64,000 nucleotides of DNA from Aurantiochytrium sp. KH105 (lineage: Eukaryota; Sar; Bigyra; Thraustochytrida; Thraustochytriidae), in contig BGKB01000105.1 in NCBI GenBank assembly GCA_003116975.1, forward strand, positions 62,001-126,000. Direction: 5' to 3'. Shown piece by piece: positions 43,767-53,249 of this stretch (position 1 is the stretch's first letter; each line of letters begins with the position of its first letter). Below the pieces are notes generated by a model. That model did not search any database, was not told where the DNA came from, and saw only the letters and a list, made by a program, of their open reading frames with translations. Made by a program: the position numbers and the translations under genes.

Positions 43767-46091
43767 TCACATGAATGCATTGCGGAAAAAGTTGCGGCTT
43801 GACGGCGCCTGCTGCTGCTGCGGCGGGCCCTGCTGGTACCCGTTAAAGCTCTGGTGCGAGCTGTAGCGGTGCATGGGCGAGCCGGGCGGGCCGCCCTGCG
43901 CGAAGCGAGGGTCAGGCCCCATCATGGACATGGACTCGGTGCTTTGGGCGCGGTGCATCATATGGCCCTGGTGCTGCTGCTGCTGGGGATGTCCCTGTCC
44001 GTAGGCGTCAAAGTTCTGGCCTCCGTACTCCGTGGACGCAAAGCTGCCGCTGCGCGGGTAGCTCGCCACGCGCTGGTTCGGGTCCTCCTGCATGTACGAG
44101 CCGGCGCGCGAGCGCGGATCAAAACCCATGTCGCCGTCCACCTGGCCCGGCAGCGTGCCGGGCGAGACCTGACGCGTAGAAGCTGCGCTGCGGGGAGCAG
44201 CGTCATCTTCCGGACCGTAGGCGCCATATGCCGGACCGTCGGCCGGGCCCTGGTAGTAAGGTTCCGCGCCGGGAGAGTGCTCGCGCTGGTCCTCGATCGT
44301 GCGGAACGAACGTTCGCTCTCGTCGTCAGGGTGCGCCGACGGGGACCTGTGCATGCCCTGGACGTTGTCGTACAGCTTGCGCTCGATGTCCGCAGAAACA
44401 TCAATGTCGCGCCAGTGTGCGGCCGCGTCCTTCCAGTGCGAGACAAGCTCGTAAATGTGATTCTCATCCAGGATGTGGCGAATGACACCGTCGCAGATCG
44501 TCCGCTGGCGCTCCTCGCGCTCGAGGACGTCGACCATGTTCTCCTCTTCAAAGGTGTATCCGAGGACGGGCAAGTAATACGGCTTGCGGTGGTAGTGCGT
44601 GCGGAAGCGCTGGATATCCACGCGCTTCTCCGCGGAGACCGAGAGGTTAACAAAGATCACGTGGTAGGTGCCGAGGTGGTCGCGCTTGAGCATGTTCACG
44701 GCCATGTTCACGTCAAAAGCGAATTCCGTAATGATTCCGGTCTGGTTGAGCATGAGGCTAAAGAGGCGCTGCATCTCAATGCGCGGCTCAATGATGAGCA
44801 CTGCAGGGCTGCGACGACCAATCGTGCGGCGAATGCGACGCTGCTTGAGCGCGTCCTCCGAAATGTCGCCCATCTTGATCTGCTTAGCCGTGAGGTTCGA
44901 AGCATACGGAGATACGGCGTGCTGCGCGGCGTAACGTGAAGTGTACGGCTCCAAAACAACAAAGCGCACATACCACACCAAAAAGCCACACATGTTCTTG
45001 GCAAAGAGGTCTCCGACAGCGTCTCCGATTTTGTCCGTGGCTTCGTCCACGAGATCGAAGACAGGAGGTCCAATGAAGTACAGAACCGGAAAGAAAGTCC
45101 AGGAAACGAAAAACGTCACCAGGGCGAAAATGATCCAGTTCCATGCACCTTCAGAGTGCGCGACAAAGTGCTTCTTGCGTATCGCGGCGAGCTTGACCAT
45201 ATCGTACGCGAGCCAGAGCTGCGCAATTCAACATCGTCCGTTTCCATCATATTCTCTGGTTGTTAGTGTCACGAGGTTTGCTTCCTTACTGTTTCCTCAA
45301 CCCATTCCAGCACACAGTCTTGCCTTCTCTATGGTTTGAGATGCCAAGTCCACGACTTCTCTTAGGGCATGAGCTCTACGCTAAAGAAATCGCGCTCTCT
45401 TCTTCCTGACGAACTTACAGCAATCAACGTCGCGGCGCCAACAAAGACTCCCTTAAGGGCAGGCTCGGTCTGGGCGGCGCCAAGCATACCAAAGCAAATC
45501 ATAAAGATGTCCTTCACCATCATGAAGATCGTCTTCCCCATGTCGAGAAGGTCAGGTACGAAGAGATGCAGGAGAACGCACATGTTCGAAATGATCACCG
45601 GGCAGCACACTGTGGAGCGAAGGTCAGCAACCAAAGGAGACGAAGATCATCGTCGATGAAGCCGGTCTGTCAGTATATCTAATGTTGCCCAATCCATCGG
45701 CAAGAACTGCTCGAAAATGAGTCCTTCCTAAAGCAAACTTACTCATCCAGAAAATGTAGCGGCCCAAGGCAAATTCAAAGTGCTCATCACTGTTAACGTC
45801 CACGCGCACATCAAGGTTCATGTAGCTAGTAGTGACAAAAGTGCTGAGGCAGTAGTACACGCAGGTAACCATCTGGACAAAGATGGGCGCCAGGTTGCAG
45901 CGCTTCGCTTGCCATTGTGCAGAGTAAAAGAGCAGCAGGAATGCGGAGCACACAAAGACGCAGAGACGCGCGCCAAAGACTCCCGACGGCAGCTCGTTCG
46001 TCGCGAGAAAGCGCGGTTCCTCAAACATCATGTCAGCGTCGTCAATCATGTTCAGCGAGTCGTCCTGCGTCAGGGACATCAGGTCCGCCAT
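43767..46091 (-). CDS. Channelrhodopsin-like protein with pseudo-receiver domain, copy A (three exons)
   Basis: Exons 46091-45743, 45609-45419 and 45218-43767 join in frame across GT-AG introns of 133 and 200 nt, giving 663 residues. Seven membrane helices align with channelrhodopsins: TM3 RYIFWMMCCPVII (Arg111, Phe114 at the usual carboxylate counterion site, Cys119), TM4 MMVKDIFMICFG (Asp150, partner of the Cys in the DC gate), TM6 FFVSWTFFPVLYFIGPP (Trp220 and Pro224 of the retinal pocket), TM7 VGDLFAKN (Asp250 and Schiff-base Lys254). TM2 has no glutamates. A receiver-like fold follows (VLIIEPRIEMQRLF), with Asn371 where the phosphorylated Asp should be, then a conserved SHWKDAAAHWRDID helix and a Gln/Pro/Met-rich tail. 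Expected role: light-gated ion channel or sensor, perhaps at the eyespot or flagellar membrane. It is head-to-head with copy B. Confidence 0.88.
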
Positions 46092-48278
46092 CGTGTCTAT
46101 CGATCTGTCCGTCCGTCCGTCCGTCCGTCTGTTAAACGGGTGTTGCAGGCTCTAATTTGCAAGAAGTAAGCTCCCTACTTGAGCGAACGAAGCTTTGCGC
46201 GACTTCGGTTCGCTGCGCACCTGCGCTGCGCTGTGCTGCGCTGCGCTGCGCTGCGCTATGCTATGCTTTGCTAGGCCAAGCAAGACGTGCTGTGGCTTGA
46301 GTTGGCTTGGCTTGGCGTCGCGTGGCTTGGCTCGATGTACACTCCTTCCCCCGCCCCTTCGGCTTTGCTAGGTTCGATGACCTGTCTTGATCTGACGTTG
46401 ACCTCGGCCGAAACACCCGAGACGGCTGTGCACAGCCCGAAAGAGGTTTGCCATCGAGATCCTTCCATCCAACGATTTCCGAGCCATGTGTAGACGGCAA
46501 AAGAGAGGATAGCTAAGTCTCGTTCGCTTCCATGAGTAAGTGTAGACTAGACAACTGCGTCCGTCCATGGAGTCTTACATCCCTCAACATCCATCAACTG
46601 ACATATTTTAGCTCGCATACCTCCGCGGTGGAAGTCCACAACGCCGTGCGCGTCACGAACAGTCGCGCAGCTGCCCTGGATGCGGGGTGCTGGTGAACGG
46701 ATATGATCCGTTTGCGGTTCATCACTGTGAAATGATGAGGGCCCCACGACGAAAAAAAACTATCCGTTGACCGGAACTTGGTGCCACTGTGGCGCCTTTG
46801 TATTCAGGGAGCCACCGCAAGTCCTCGCCACTGTGGACGCTGCTAAGGCGACTCGTTCGGAAACTATGCGCAAAGCGGCCTCGCCGAGCGGTTGAAAGCA
46901 ACGTACACTACAGTCTGCCATTGCTCAAAGTAAACGGAATCTAACGCGGATGATTTGCGACCCATCGCGCTGAGCCGGACTCGACGCGTTGGATAGGCAA
47001 CGCGCACAATGTCCGTTTTTCTTTCTCGCGCGTAAAAGAGATCACCGTTGCGGGCCAGCCTTGCGGTTTAATCTCCCCCCCTATGAAAACTTATTTTGCC
47101 TTCACCTAGCGTCTCCGCGTAGGCTCATCTACGATCAGCTCTGAAAGAAAGAAAGCGGTATAACCAGGGCCGAATGTCAACGGATTATCGCCAATTGTCT
47201 TCGTTTGAGGGCCTACCCTTCCCCCCCCTTTGTCTGATTCGAATCAGCTAGTATCAACCCAGGAGGACTGTGTTTGCTTGATTCCGTGCGCACGCTGGCT
47301 GGCAAGCGGTGCCTCTTCAAGTGTCCATCCGAACTTCGACTCCAGGCTCTTGTTTGGCCGAACGAAGACCGTCTCGTACAGATATAATTTGGTAAGAGGC
47401 TGCCCGGACGAGAAAAACGTGAAACCCGGTTTCGTGCCCGAGTGGTCGGCCAGGCAGTCGCGCTCTTGTGCGCGCCAAACACTGCTAGTGACACAGTGTC
47501 ACCCGTTCAGGAAGAAATGAGTTTTTTCCTAATTTTATTGCAAAGTTCAACCTGAGCCAAGCTCAGGCGTGTCTTCAAGATGCCTCCGGCAGAAGACGCC
47601 TCTCAACGGCACGCAGTCTGGCAAACAGACAGACGAGCGGACGCTCGATCAGAGCGTGACGCGGCCGCCATAAGCCTGGTCGAAAATGGGTCCGTTGCGA
47701 TATGCTCGTTGCGCCGATGTATTGATGAACGGGACCTGTACACAGCGATACACAAGTCACCGCAACAGTGTCCGTTGAGCGATCCGGTGAGGGCAGGTGC
47801 GTCGCCGAGCCGACACCTTGACAGTGACGCTCTGTACGCTGCGAGATCAAGAGGAAGAAGAAGGAGGAGAAGATGAAGAAGGCAATATAGGAAGCGTGAT
47901 ACGGAGCAAACCCTTCCAGTGCGGAAAACGGCTTCGACTCGAGTCGCGCGTCAGGTGCGTCCAAAACCCTTAACGAGCTCTCGAGCGTGTCGGGTCGATC
48001 GAGCTTCGGGCTGAAGGCTGGCTGCCATCTTCGCGCCTTCCTTCATCCAGCTTGTTGGAGACCGGCCGACGGAAGTATCAACTGGCTCATCGATAGATCA
48101 AATTGTTTGGAAGACCAGGACGACGACAACGACGACAACGACGACGTACACCTGATCAACAAGTCTTCCCTCGAGAGGGGTTTGGAGACCGATATCGTTA
48201 GCAAGACAGCACGAGCAAGGCTGAAAGAAGAAGGACAAGAAGAAAACCAAGAAAGAAGGCCTTGACGAGCAAGGCACA
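46092..48278. promoter_or_regulatory. 2.2-kb region between the divergent channelrhodopsin-like genes
   Basis: It must hold the promoters of both genes. Near copy A there is a CTGCG/CTATG pentanucleotide array (46221-46269) and a CCGTCCGTCCGT run just before the ATG. The middle (46550-47550) is of moderate GC with no convincing frame. Near copy B, GACGACAACGACGACAAC lies at about 48119-48143. No gene was recognised and no specific operator could be named. Confidence 0.45.
46221..46269. repeat. (CTGCG)n pentanucleotide array
   Basis: About nine CTGCG/CTATG-like units seen directly, 130-180 bases upstream of copy A's ATG. Confidence 0.9.
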
Positions 48279-50216
48279 ATGAGCTACAACGAGTCGGTGT
48301 GGCGCGAAGACTTCGCACAAGTTCTTCTCGCTCGGCCCAAAAACTCTGGCGTGGTCTCGCAGGGTGTCGCAGGTGCTCGTCTGTGCGTGTTTTCGTGCAG
48401 TATCGCACTTCTCTGCTTCTATGGCTTTCAGTGGAGAATCGGACGTTGCAATCTGCATCCCATCTACGTGCAGTTTGTCACCTTTTGCGTGTATATTCTC
48501 TCATGCTTTGGAACCACGGACTTTCTCTACATTCCCGTCGTTGACCATGCCGGCGTAACCTTCGATCTCGCCATTGGTCGCTACCTCTTCTGGATGATGA
48601 CCTGCCCGGTGATCATTTCCAACGTAAACATTCTTCTCAACATCATGACGCCCGATGACATTGAGCTGCCCCAGGTGACGTTTATGATGGTCAAGGATAT
48701 TGTCATGATTGCCTTTGGTGTGCTGGCAGCCATGCAGCAGAACATCACGCTTAAGTGGATCTTCAACCTTGCGTCGTACTTTGTGTGCTTCTGGCTGGTG
48801 GCAGATCTCATCGTCCTCATGAACGAGAAGAAAAAGTTCTTTATGGTGTACGAGCGCTGCTGGGAGTGGATCTTCGCCGTCATGATTTACTTCTTTTGCG
48901 CGCAAAGTCTTTTCATCTTTCTCTACGCGGTTGGCCCGCCCTGCTTCAACATCATGGGACCGGACGGCGACCGCATTGGTCACTCGGTCGGTGATCTCTT
49001 CGCCAAGAACCTCTTTGGCTTTTTCGCCTGGTACGTGCGCTTCGTTGTCCTTGACCCGCATGTGAAGCGCATCCGCGGCGCGCGCGCGGTGTCGCCGTAC
49101 GCCATGCGCCCCGCGGCCGCCACCGATCAGACCTCGAACAGGGTCTCCTTCCTCGGCCGCAAGACCAACACGAAGAAGACCACGGCCGGCCCCCGCCCCC
49201 CGCGCCTGCTCATCGTGGAGCCTAAGATCGAGCTCCAGCGCCTCTTCATGTTCATCCTGCGCGACGCCGGCATCGAGGGCGAGATCGCCTTCGATCTTGA
49301 GTCCGCGACCAAGATCATCCGCCGCGATTCGCTCACGCACTACGACGCCATTCTGCTCAACCTCACGGTGGCCTTTGAGCAGCGCATCGCCACGCAAAAG
49401 TTCCGCATGCAGTTCCGCCGAAAGCCCTTCTACCTTCCCCTGCTCGGCTACTGCTTCGACGACAACTACGCCCCGCTCGCGGAGCGCGAGGAGGTCGAGC
49501 GCAACCTTTCGGACGGCTTCGTGCGCCACGTGCTCGACGAGACCCATCTCTTCGATGTGGTGTCCCACTGGCGCGAGGCCTCGGGCCACTGGCGCGAGAT
49601 CGACGACTCTGCGGACATGGAGCGCCGCCTGCACCAGCACGTGCAGGGCGTGCACATGTCGCCCGTCGAGGGCCACGGTGACATCGGTAGCATGAGCCTC
49701 GTGGACACCAAGTACAGGGCCGCAGACGAGCAGCCGCACACCACCAACAGCGGCAACTCGAACAACTCACGGGACCGCGAGCCGCGCACCGCCATGATGG
49801 TGGAGTCGCCGACGAGCCCCGGCAGCCCCTCGGACACGCGCTCGGTCTCGGGCCAGGCGCCGCAGCAGCCAAAGTCGGGCGGCGCGCGCATCTCGCTGCG
49901 CCGCAAGAGCTCCTTCGAGACCATGAACGACAACCTGCGCCACCAGCTCAAGGTCGAGGAGGAGCAGGTCGCGCGCCTCAAGCAGCAGGAGGACCGCCAG
50001 CAGGTGCAGTCCCCGGTCACCGCCGGCGACGACTACCAGCAGCAGTCTTCGGGCCGCGGCTACTACGAGCCGCCCTCCAGCATCGACTCGCAGGCCGAGC
50101 CGCCCTCAAGCCGCAGCGCCACCAACTCTGCCGCCGGCAAGGACGACGACCTCGCCGACGAGGAGCTCGGCCCCAAGCGCCGCACCAGCCTCATCGTCAA
50201 GGGCTCTATGATGTGA
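48279..50216 (+). CDS. Channelrhodopsin-like protein with pseudo-receiver domain, copy B (intronless)
   Basis: 645 residues in one exon. Seven helices align with channelrhodopsin: TM1 GARLCVFSCSIALLCFYGFQ, TM2 from CNLHPIYVQF with no Glu, TM3 RYLFWMMTCPVIISN (Arg101, Phe104 at the counterion site, Cys109, Asn115), TM4 MMVKDIVMIAFG (Asp140), TM6 FFCAQSLFIFLYAVGPP, TM7 VGDLFAKN (Asp239, Schiff-base Lys243). In TM6 the retinal-sandwich Trp is Gln209 and the conserved Pro is Ile213, unlike copy A. After a basic linker comes a receiver-like domain (LLIVEPKIELQRLF, about 308-400) with Asn361 in place of the phospho-Asp, then a helix with SHWREASGHWREIDD (429-443), and a Ser/Gln-rich tail with a short coiled-coil-like stretch. 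It lacks the proton-pump residues, so a channel or sensor role is favoured. Its intronless form, against three exons in copy A, suggests an old duplication with intron loss or a retrocopy origin. Confidence 0.88.
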   Translation: MSYNESVWREDFAQVLLARPKNSGVVSQGVAGARLCVFSCSIALLCFYGFQWRIGRCNLHPIYVQFVTFCVYILSCFGTTDFLYIPVVDHAGVTFDLAIGRYLFWMMTCPVIISNVNILLNIMTPDDIELPQVTFMMVKDIVMIAFGVLAAMQQNITLKWIFNLASYFVCFWLVADLIVLMNEKKKFFMVYERCWEWIFAVMIYFFCAQSLFIFLYAVGPPCFNIMGPDGDRIGHSVGDLFAKNLFGFFAWYVRFVVLDPHVKRIRGARAVSPYAMRPAAATDQTSNRVSFLGRKTNTKKTTAGPRPPRLLIVEPKIELQRLFMFILRDAGIEGEIAFDLESATKIIRRDSLTHYDAILLNLTVAFEQRIATQKFRMQFRRKPFYLPLLGYCFDDNYAPLAEREEVERNLSDGFVRHVLDETHLFDVVSHWREASGHWREIDDSADMERRLHQHVQGVHMSPVEGHGDIGSMSLVDTKYRAADEQPHTTNSGNSNNSRDREPRTAMMVESPTSPGSPSDTRSVSGQAPQQPKSGGARISLRRKSSFETMNDNLRHQLKVEEEQVARLKQQEDRQQVQSPVTAGDDYQQQSSGRGYYEPPSSIDSQAEPPSSRSATNSAAGKDDDLADEELGPKRRTSLIVKGSMM

Positions 50217-50767
50217 TGTGATGCGCTTCGTTCTGCTCCCGAGGAGATGAAGGGAGATATGGATCTGATCATTCGCGACAATAAACAGCTTGCTCGTTCC
50301 GTTTGGTTCTGATCGGGCCTCCCCATCGAGGAGGGTTTTCTATTTCGAGACCCCGTATCGTCAGGTGGGTTGCGGTCGGCCAGAGGCTGCAGCATGCGGC
50401 AGCGGGCGGGTAAGAGATAGCAGATAGCGATGGCCCCGACGTGGCTTGGAGCCGTCTGTGCGTTGCCGCGCACGTCGGCGCGCGTGGCGACGGCAGCTTC
50501 ACTGGACGGGAGAGGGGTGCGCGAGACTCCCTAAAGTTGCATATTTCTGCGTTTCCGCGCGTTGCCTTTGTGAGCAACTGCATCCCCAGCAGCCGTTTGT
50601 ATTGGTCATCGTCGCTTCGACCTCCTTTCCACGCTTCGCTATCGTTGTCGTCGCGAAAGCAAGCAAGTGCTTCACCTCTGCGGAGAAGACTATCTACGTG
50701 CTCGTGCTCGTGCCCTTACCCGCGCGCATTCCACCTCAGCAGGCGACACTACGGGTTGAGCCAGGCC
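50217..50767. other. 3' flank of channelrhodopsin-like copy B up to the gap
   Basis: About 550 bases with no recognised gene before the run of Ns. An ACAATAAACAG near 50280 may be the polyadenylation signal of copy B. Confidence 0.4.
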
Positions 50768-51173
50768 NNNNNNNNNNNNNNNNNNNNNNNNNNNNNNNNN
50801 NNNNNNNNNNNNNNNNNNNNNNNNNNNNNNNNNNNNNNNNNNNNNNNNNNNNNNNNNNNNNNNNNNNNNNNNNNNNNNNNNNNNNNNNNNNNNNNNNNNN
50901 NNNNNNNNNNNNNNNNNNNNNNNNNNNNNNNNNNNNNNNNNNNNNNNNNNNNNNNNNNNNNNNNNNNNNNNNNNNNNNNNNNNNNNNNNNNNNNNNNNNN
51001 NNNNNNNNNNNNNNNNNNNNNNNNNNNNNNNNNNNNNNNNNNNNNNNNNNNNNNNNNNNNNNNNNNNNNNNNNNNNNNNNNNNNNNNNNNNNNNNNNNNN
51101 NNNNNNNNNNNNNNNNNNNNNNNNNNNNNNNNNNNNNNNNNNNNNNNNNNNNNNNNNNNNNNNNNNNNNNNNN
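50768..51173. other. Assembly gap (406 Ns)
   Basis: Run of N from 50768 to 51173. The true size is unknown. At least one gene (the exons starting at 51174) is cut by it. Confidence 1.
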
Positions 51174-51482
51174 CAGGGGAAGTCCTTTCATCCCCATCTT
51201 GACCAGAACCTGCAGACGAATGTTGGCTTTGGGCTCGAGTATGCAGGCAGACAAATGGCACTGACCGTCAACTTTAAGGAGTTCTTCGACTGTCTTGATC
51301 AAGAGATGCGTGTGACACGTAAGGATCCCATCACCGATGATACAATTCGCAACAAGATTGGTTTCGGAGACTCCTTATACAGTGTGGAAGACACCGTTTA
51401 CAGATCGTACGAGCATCTCAAGCAGAAGACGCAAGGATGGCGAGAACGCTTTTCAAGACCCGTAAAGGTAGTTCTTATGAGC
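51174..51482 (+). CDS. Internal or 3' exon of an unrecognised gene, truncated by gap
   Basis: From the first base after the gap the frame is open without interruption to 51509, with a normal-looking globular composition (contains LQTNVGFGLEYAGRQMALTV and FGDSLYSVEDTVYRSYE). A likely splice donor AAG|GTAGTT at about 51470 and a possible acceptor TTGCATTTGCAG near 51553 suggest a following exon; one frame after it reads SLYDPSLHQLDFVEFWAHFP and stops near 51690, but the phase of that join does not fit and is unresolved. The gene is not recognised. Strand and frame are moderately supported; the end is uncertain. Confidence 0.4.
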
Positions 51483-51642
51483 CGTGCTACCACTTCCGAA
51501 ACTGCTTAAACGAAATCATTTGTGTACAAACGTTTCCTTCTTGCATTTGCAGTGTCTTTGTACGACCCTTCACTACATCAGTTGGACTTTGTCGAATTTT
51601 GGGCTCATTTTCCTCTCCACCCCTTTACTGCAGGGATTGGAG

Positions 51643-51751
51643 CCATTCTACACTCTTGCCACAGAGGGCGGCCTTCGTCATATTTTTGATGATCGACTCA
51701 TTTTTCACCCTTGCTACAGAGGGTGTACTTGGTCGTTTTTTTCATGCTGTG
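51643..51751. repeat. Imperfect 56-base direct duplication
   Basis: Units beginning CATTCTACACTCTTGCCACA (51643) and CATTTTTCACCCTTGCTACA (51699) are alike over about 50 bases, both with ACAGAGGG at the same offset. They are diverged, so the duplication is not recent. Confidence 0.7.
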
Positions 51752-52605
51752 CCTCGCTGTGCGCCCATTTTTTCCTACCCCCCTCCTCTCCATGCTACCC
51801 CCCCCGGCAAGCGCACTGGGTCTGTTAAATTTCGCCGCCTCGAAGCCGCGTGGAAAACCTTCCAACGAGAAAAAAAATAAAAATAAAAATGACAAGTATT
51901 GTCGCGAATTTTGCGCGTCAAAGGGAGATACGAGAGATGGGTGTCAGCGATGGCGAACAACCGACCCCGTAGCGAGCGAGTGTGGTATAATAATAATAAT
52001 AATAAACAAAATAGGCTTTCACAGTCAATGGATCGATCTCGATCGTTCCAGCGTCACCGCTGGCTGATCATGAGAGTGTCACGGCGGCCCCGTATTTGCA
52101 GTCAATGAGTCATCAACGCTCGCTCGCTTGCTTGCGTGCAGGTACCACCTGGCCGCCGCCTGGTGGTTGGTTGGACGGTTGGTTGATTGGTCGGGAGGCT
52201 GGAGGCTCATGAACCAAAGCAGCGGCAAGGTCCACGAAGTGAGGCGGACAGTAGGTATAGTAGATCGATCGACCGCCTACTTTCTTGCCGCGGGCCGCGG
52301 CGCTACCGCCCGTGCATAGGCAAGAAGTAGTTGTGAAAACTTGAAAAGCAATGGAGAGACAGAGACTCGCGGGTGATGATGGCGTGCGCGCACCGATAAA
52401 GCATTGCGTTGTAGTAGAAAGGGGGTGTGCGCTCGCTGTGGATACCCAATTGCGTAGCACCGTCCTAGGCTAGCCCACTTTGGCCTACTTGCGCTACCTT
52501 CCCTCGTAAAAGTTTCCCTCCCTCGCGCTGGCTTGTGGCGCTCGCTCGACGCCCAGTTCAAACACGCGAGCCAGGGAGCAAGGGAGCCATCAAACACGAT
52601 TGACG

Positions 52606-52664
52606 GCAAGCAAGCAAGCAGGCAAGCAAGCAAGCAAGCGAGCAAGCAAGCAAGCAAGCAAGCG
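52606..52664. repeat. (AAGC)n tetranucleotide array in 5' leader
   Basis: About 14 AAGC/AGGC/GAGC units end roughly 35 bases before the ATG of the MARVEL-like gene, so they are probably transcribed in its 5' UTR. Confidence 0.9.
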
Positions 52665-52697
52665 TAGCAGAGGCAGCAGGCCAAGCGAGCAAAGACC

Positions 52698-53249
52698 ATG
52701 ATGGCAAGCATGTCTTCGCTGTTCCATCCTTCGACGGCCGCGGAGGTGACCAAGGTAATCAAGGTCCTTACCGTTCTCAGAGCTATCCAGTTCGTGCTCG
52801 CGGCTGTTGCATTGGGTCTGGCTGCCGGTGACTCCTTCTACGCTGGCAGCAATGTGATTTCTTGGTCCATCGCCGCCGCCGTTCTCGGTCTGCTCTTCGC
52901 GCTCTTTTCTGGAGTCCTGGGCGTCCTCATTTTCATGCAGGTTACTCAGAATGACACTGTTGTTGCGAGTTTTGCTCTCTCCGGCATGCCCGGGGACCTC
53001 ATTCTCTCGTACGCTGCCATCTCAGGATTCTCTTGCGTTGCCACCCTGTCAACGAACTGCACATCGTTCTCCAGCGTGTACTTTACCTATTCTTGTGGAA
53101 ACATTAGCGCTGCGGCCGCCTTTTACTTTTTCCTCTTCGTCTCCTACTTTGTGGCGCTGCCCTTCTCTCGCGCGATTTACCAAAACAAGGAGCTCTTGTC
53201 CTCCGGGGCGCCCAAGGCGCAGAGCAGCCCGGCCGAGGTCCAGGCCTAA
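52698..53249 (+). CDS. Small four-helix MARVEL/CASP-like membrane protein
   Basis: 183 residues, no intron. Start at ATG 52698; ATG codons at 52701 and 52710 follow closely. Four hydrophobic helices: LRAIQFVLAAVALGLAAG (about 27-45), ISWSIAAAVLGLLFALFSGVLGVLIFM (54-80), GDLILSYAAISGFSCVATLS (about 98-118) and AAAAFYFFLFVSYFVALPFS (about 140-160). The third helix has GDLILSY, comparable to the conserved Asp in helix 3 of CASP-like/MARVEL proteins and to the gene at 40395-41414. Two cysteines in the 3-4 loop (FTYSCGN and NCTSF) could pair. The tail is short and hydrophilic. A related decayed copy lies about 800 bases downstream. Function, probably membrane-domain organisation, is inferred from the family only. 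Confidence 0.7.
   Translation: MMASMSSLFHPSTAAEVTKVIKVLTVLRAIQFVLAAVALGLAAGDSFYAGSNVISWSIAAAVLGLLFALFSGVLGVLIFMQVTQNDTVVASFALSGMPGDLILSYAAISGFSCVATLSTNCTSFSSVYFTYSCGNISAAAAFYFFLFVSYFVALPFSRAIYQNKELLSSGAPKAQSSPAEVQA

Larger units (their letters stand above)
51510..52697. other. Intergenic upstream of the MARVEL-like gene
   Basis: About 1.2 kb. It contains an imperfect direct duplication (51643-51695 and 51699-51751), C-rich runs near 51775-51805, an AATAAT run at about 51985-52004, a TTGGTTGGACGGTTGGTTG block near 52165 and an AAGC array immediately before the next ATG. It may include the last exon of the truncated gene at 51174. Confidence 0.45.

Noticed and set aside
46870-46930. GCCGAGCGGTTGAAAGC, like the D-arm of a tRNA-Ser/Leu
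   Set aside because: No T-loop or acceptor stem at the expected distance.
47420-47490. GCCCGAGTGGTCGGCCAGGC, also D-arm-like
   Set aside because: No anticodon arm or TTC-loop follows; treated as chance.
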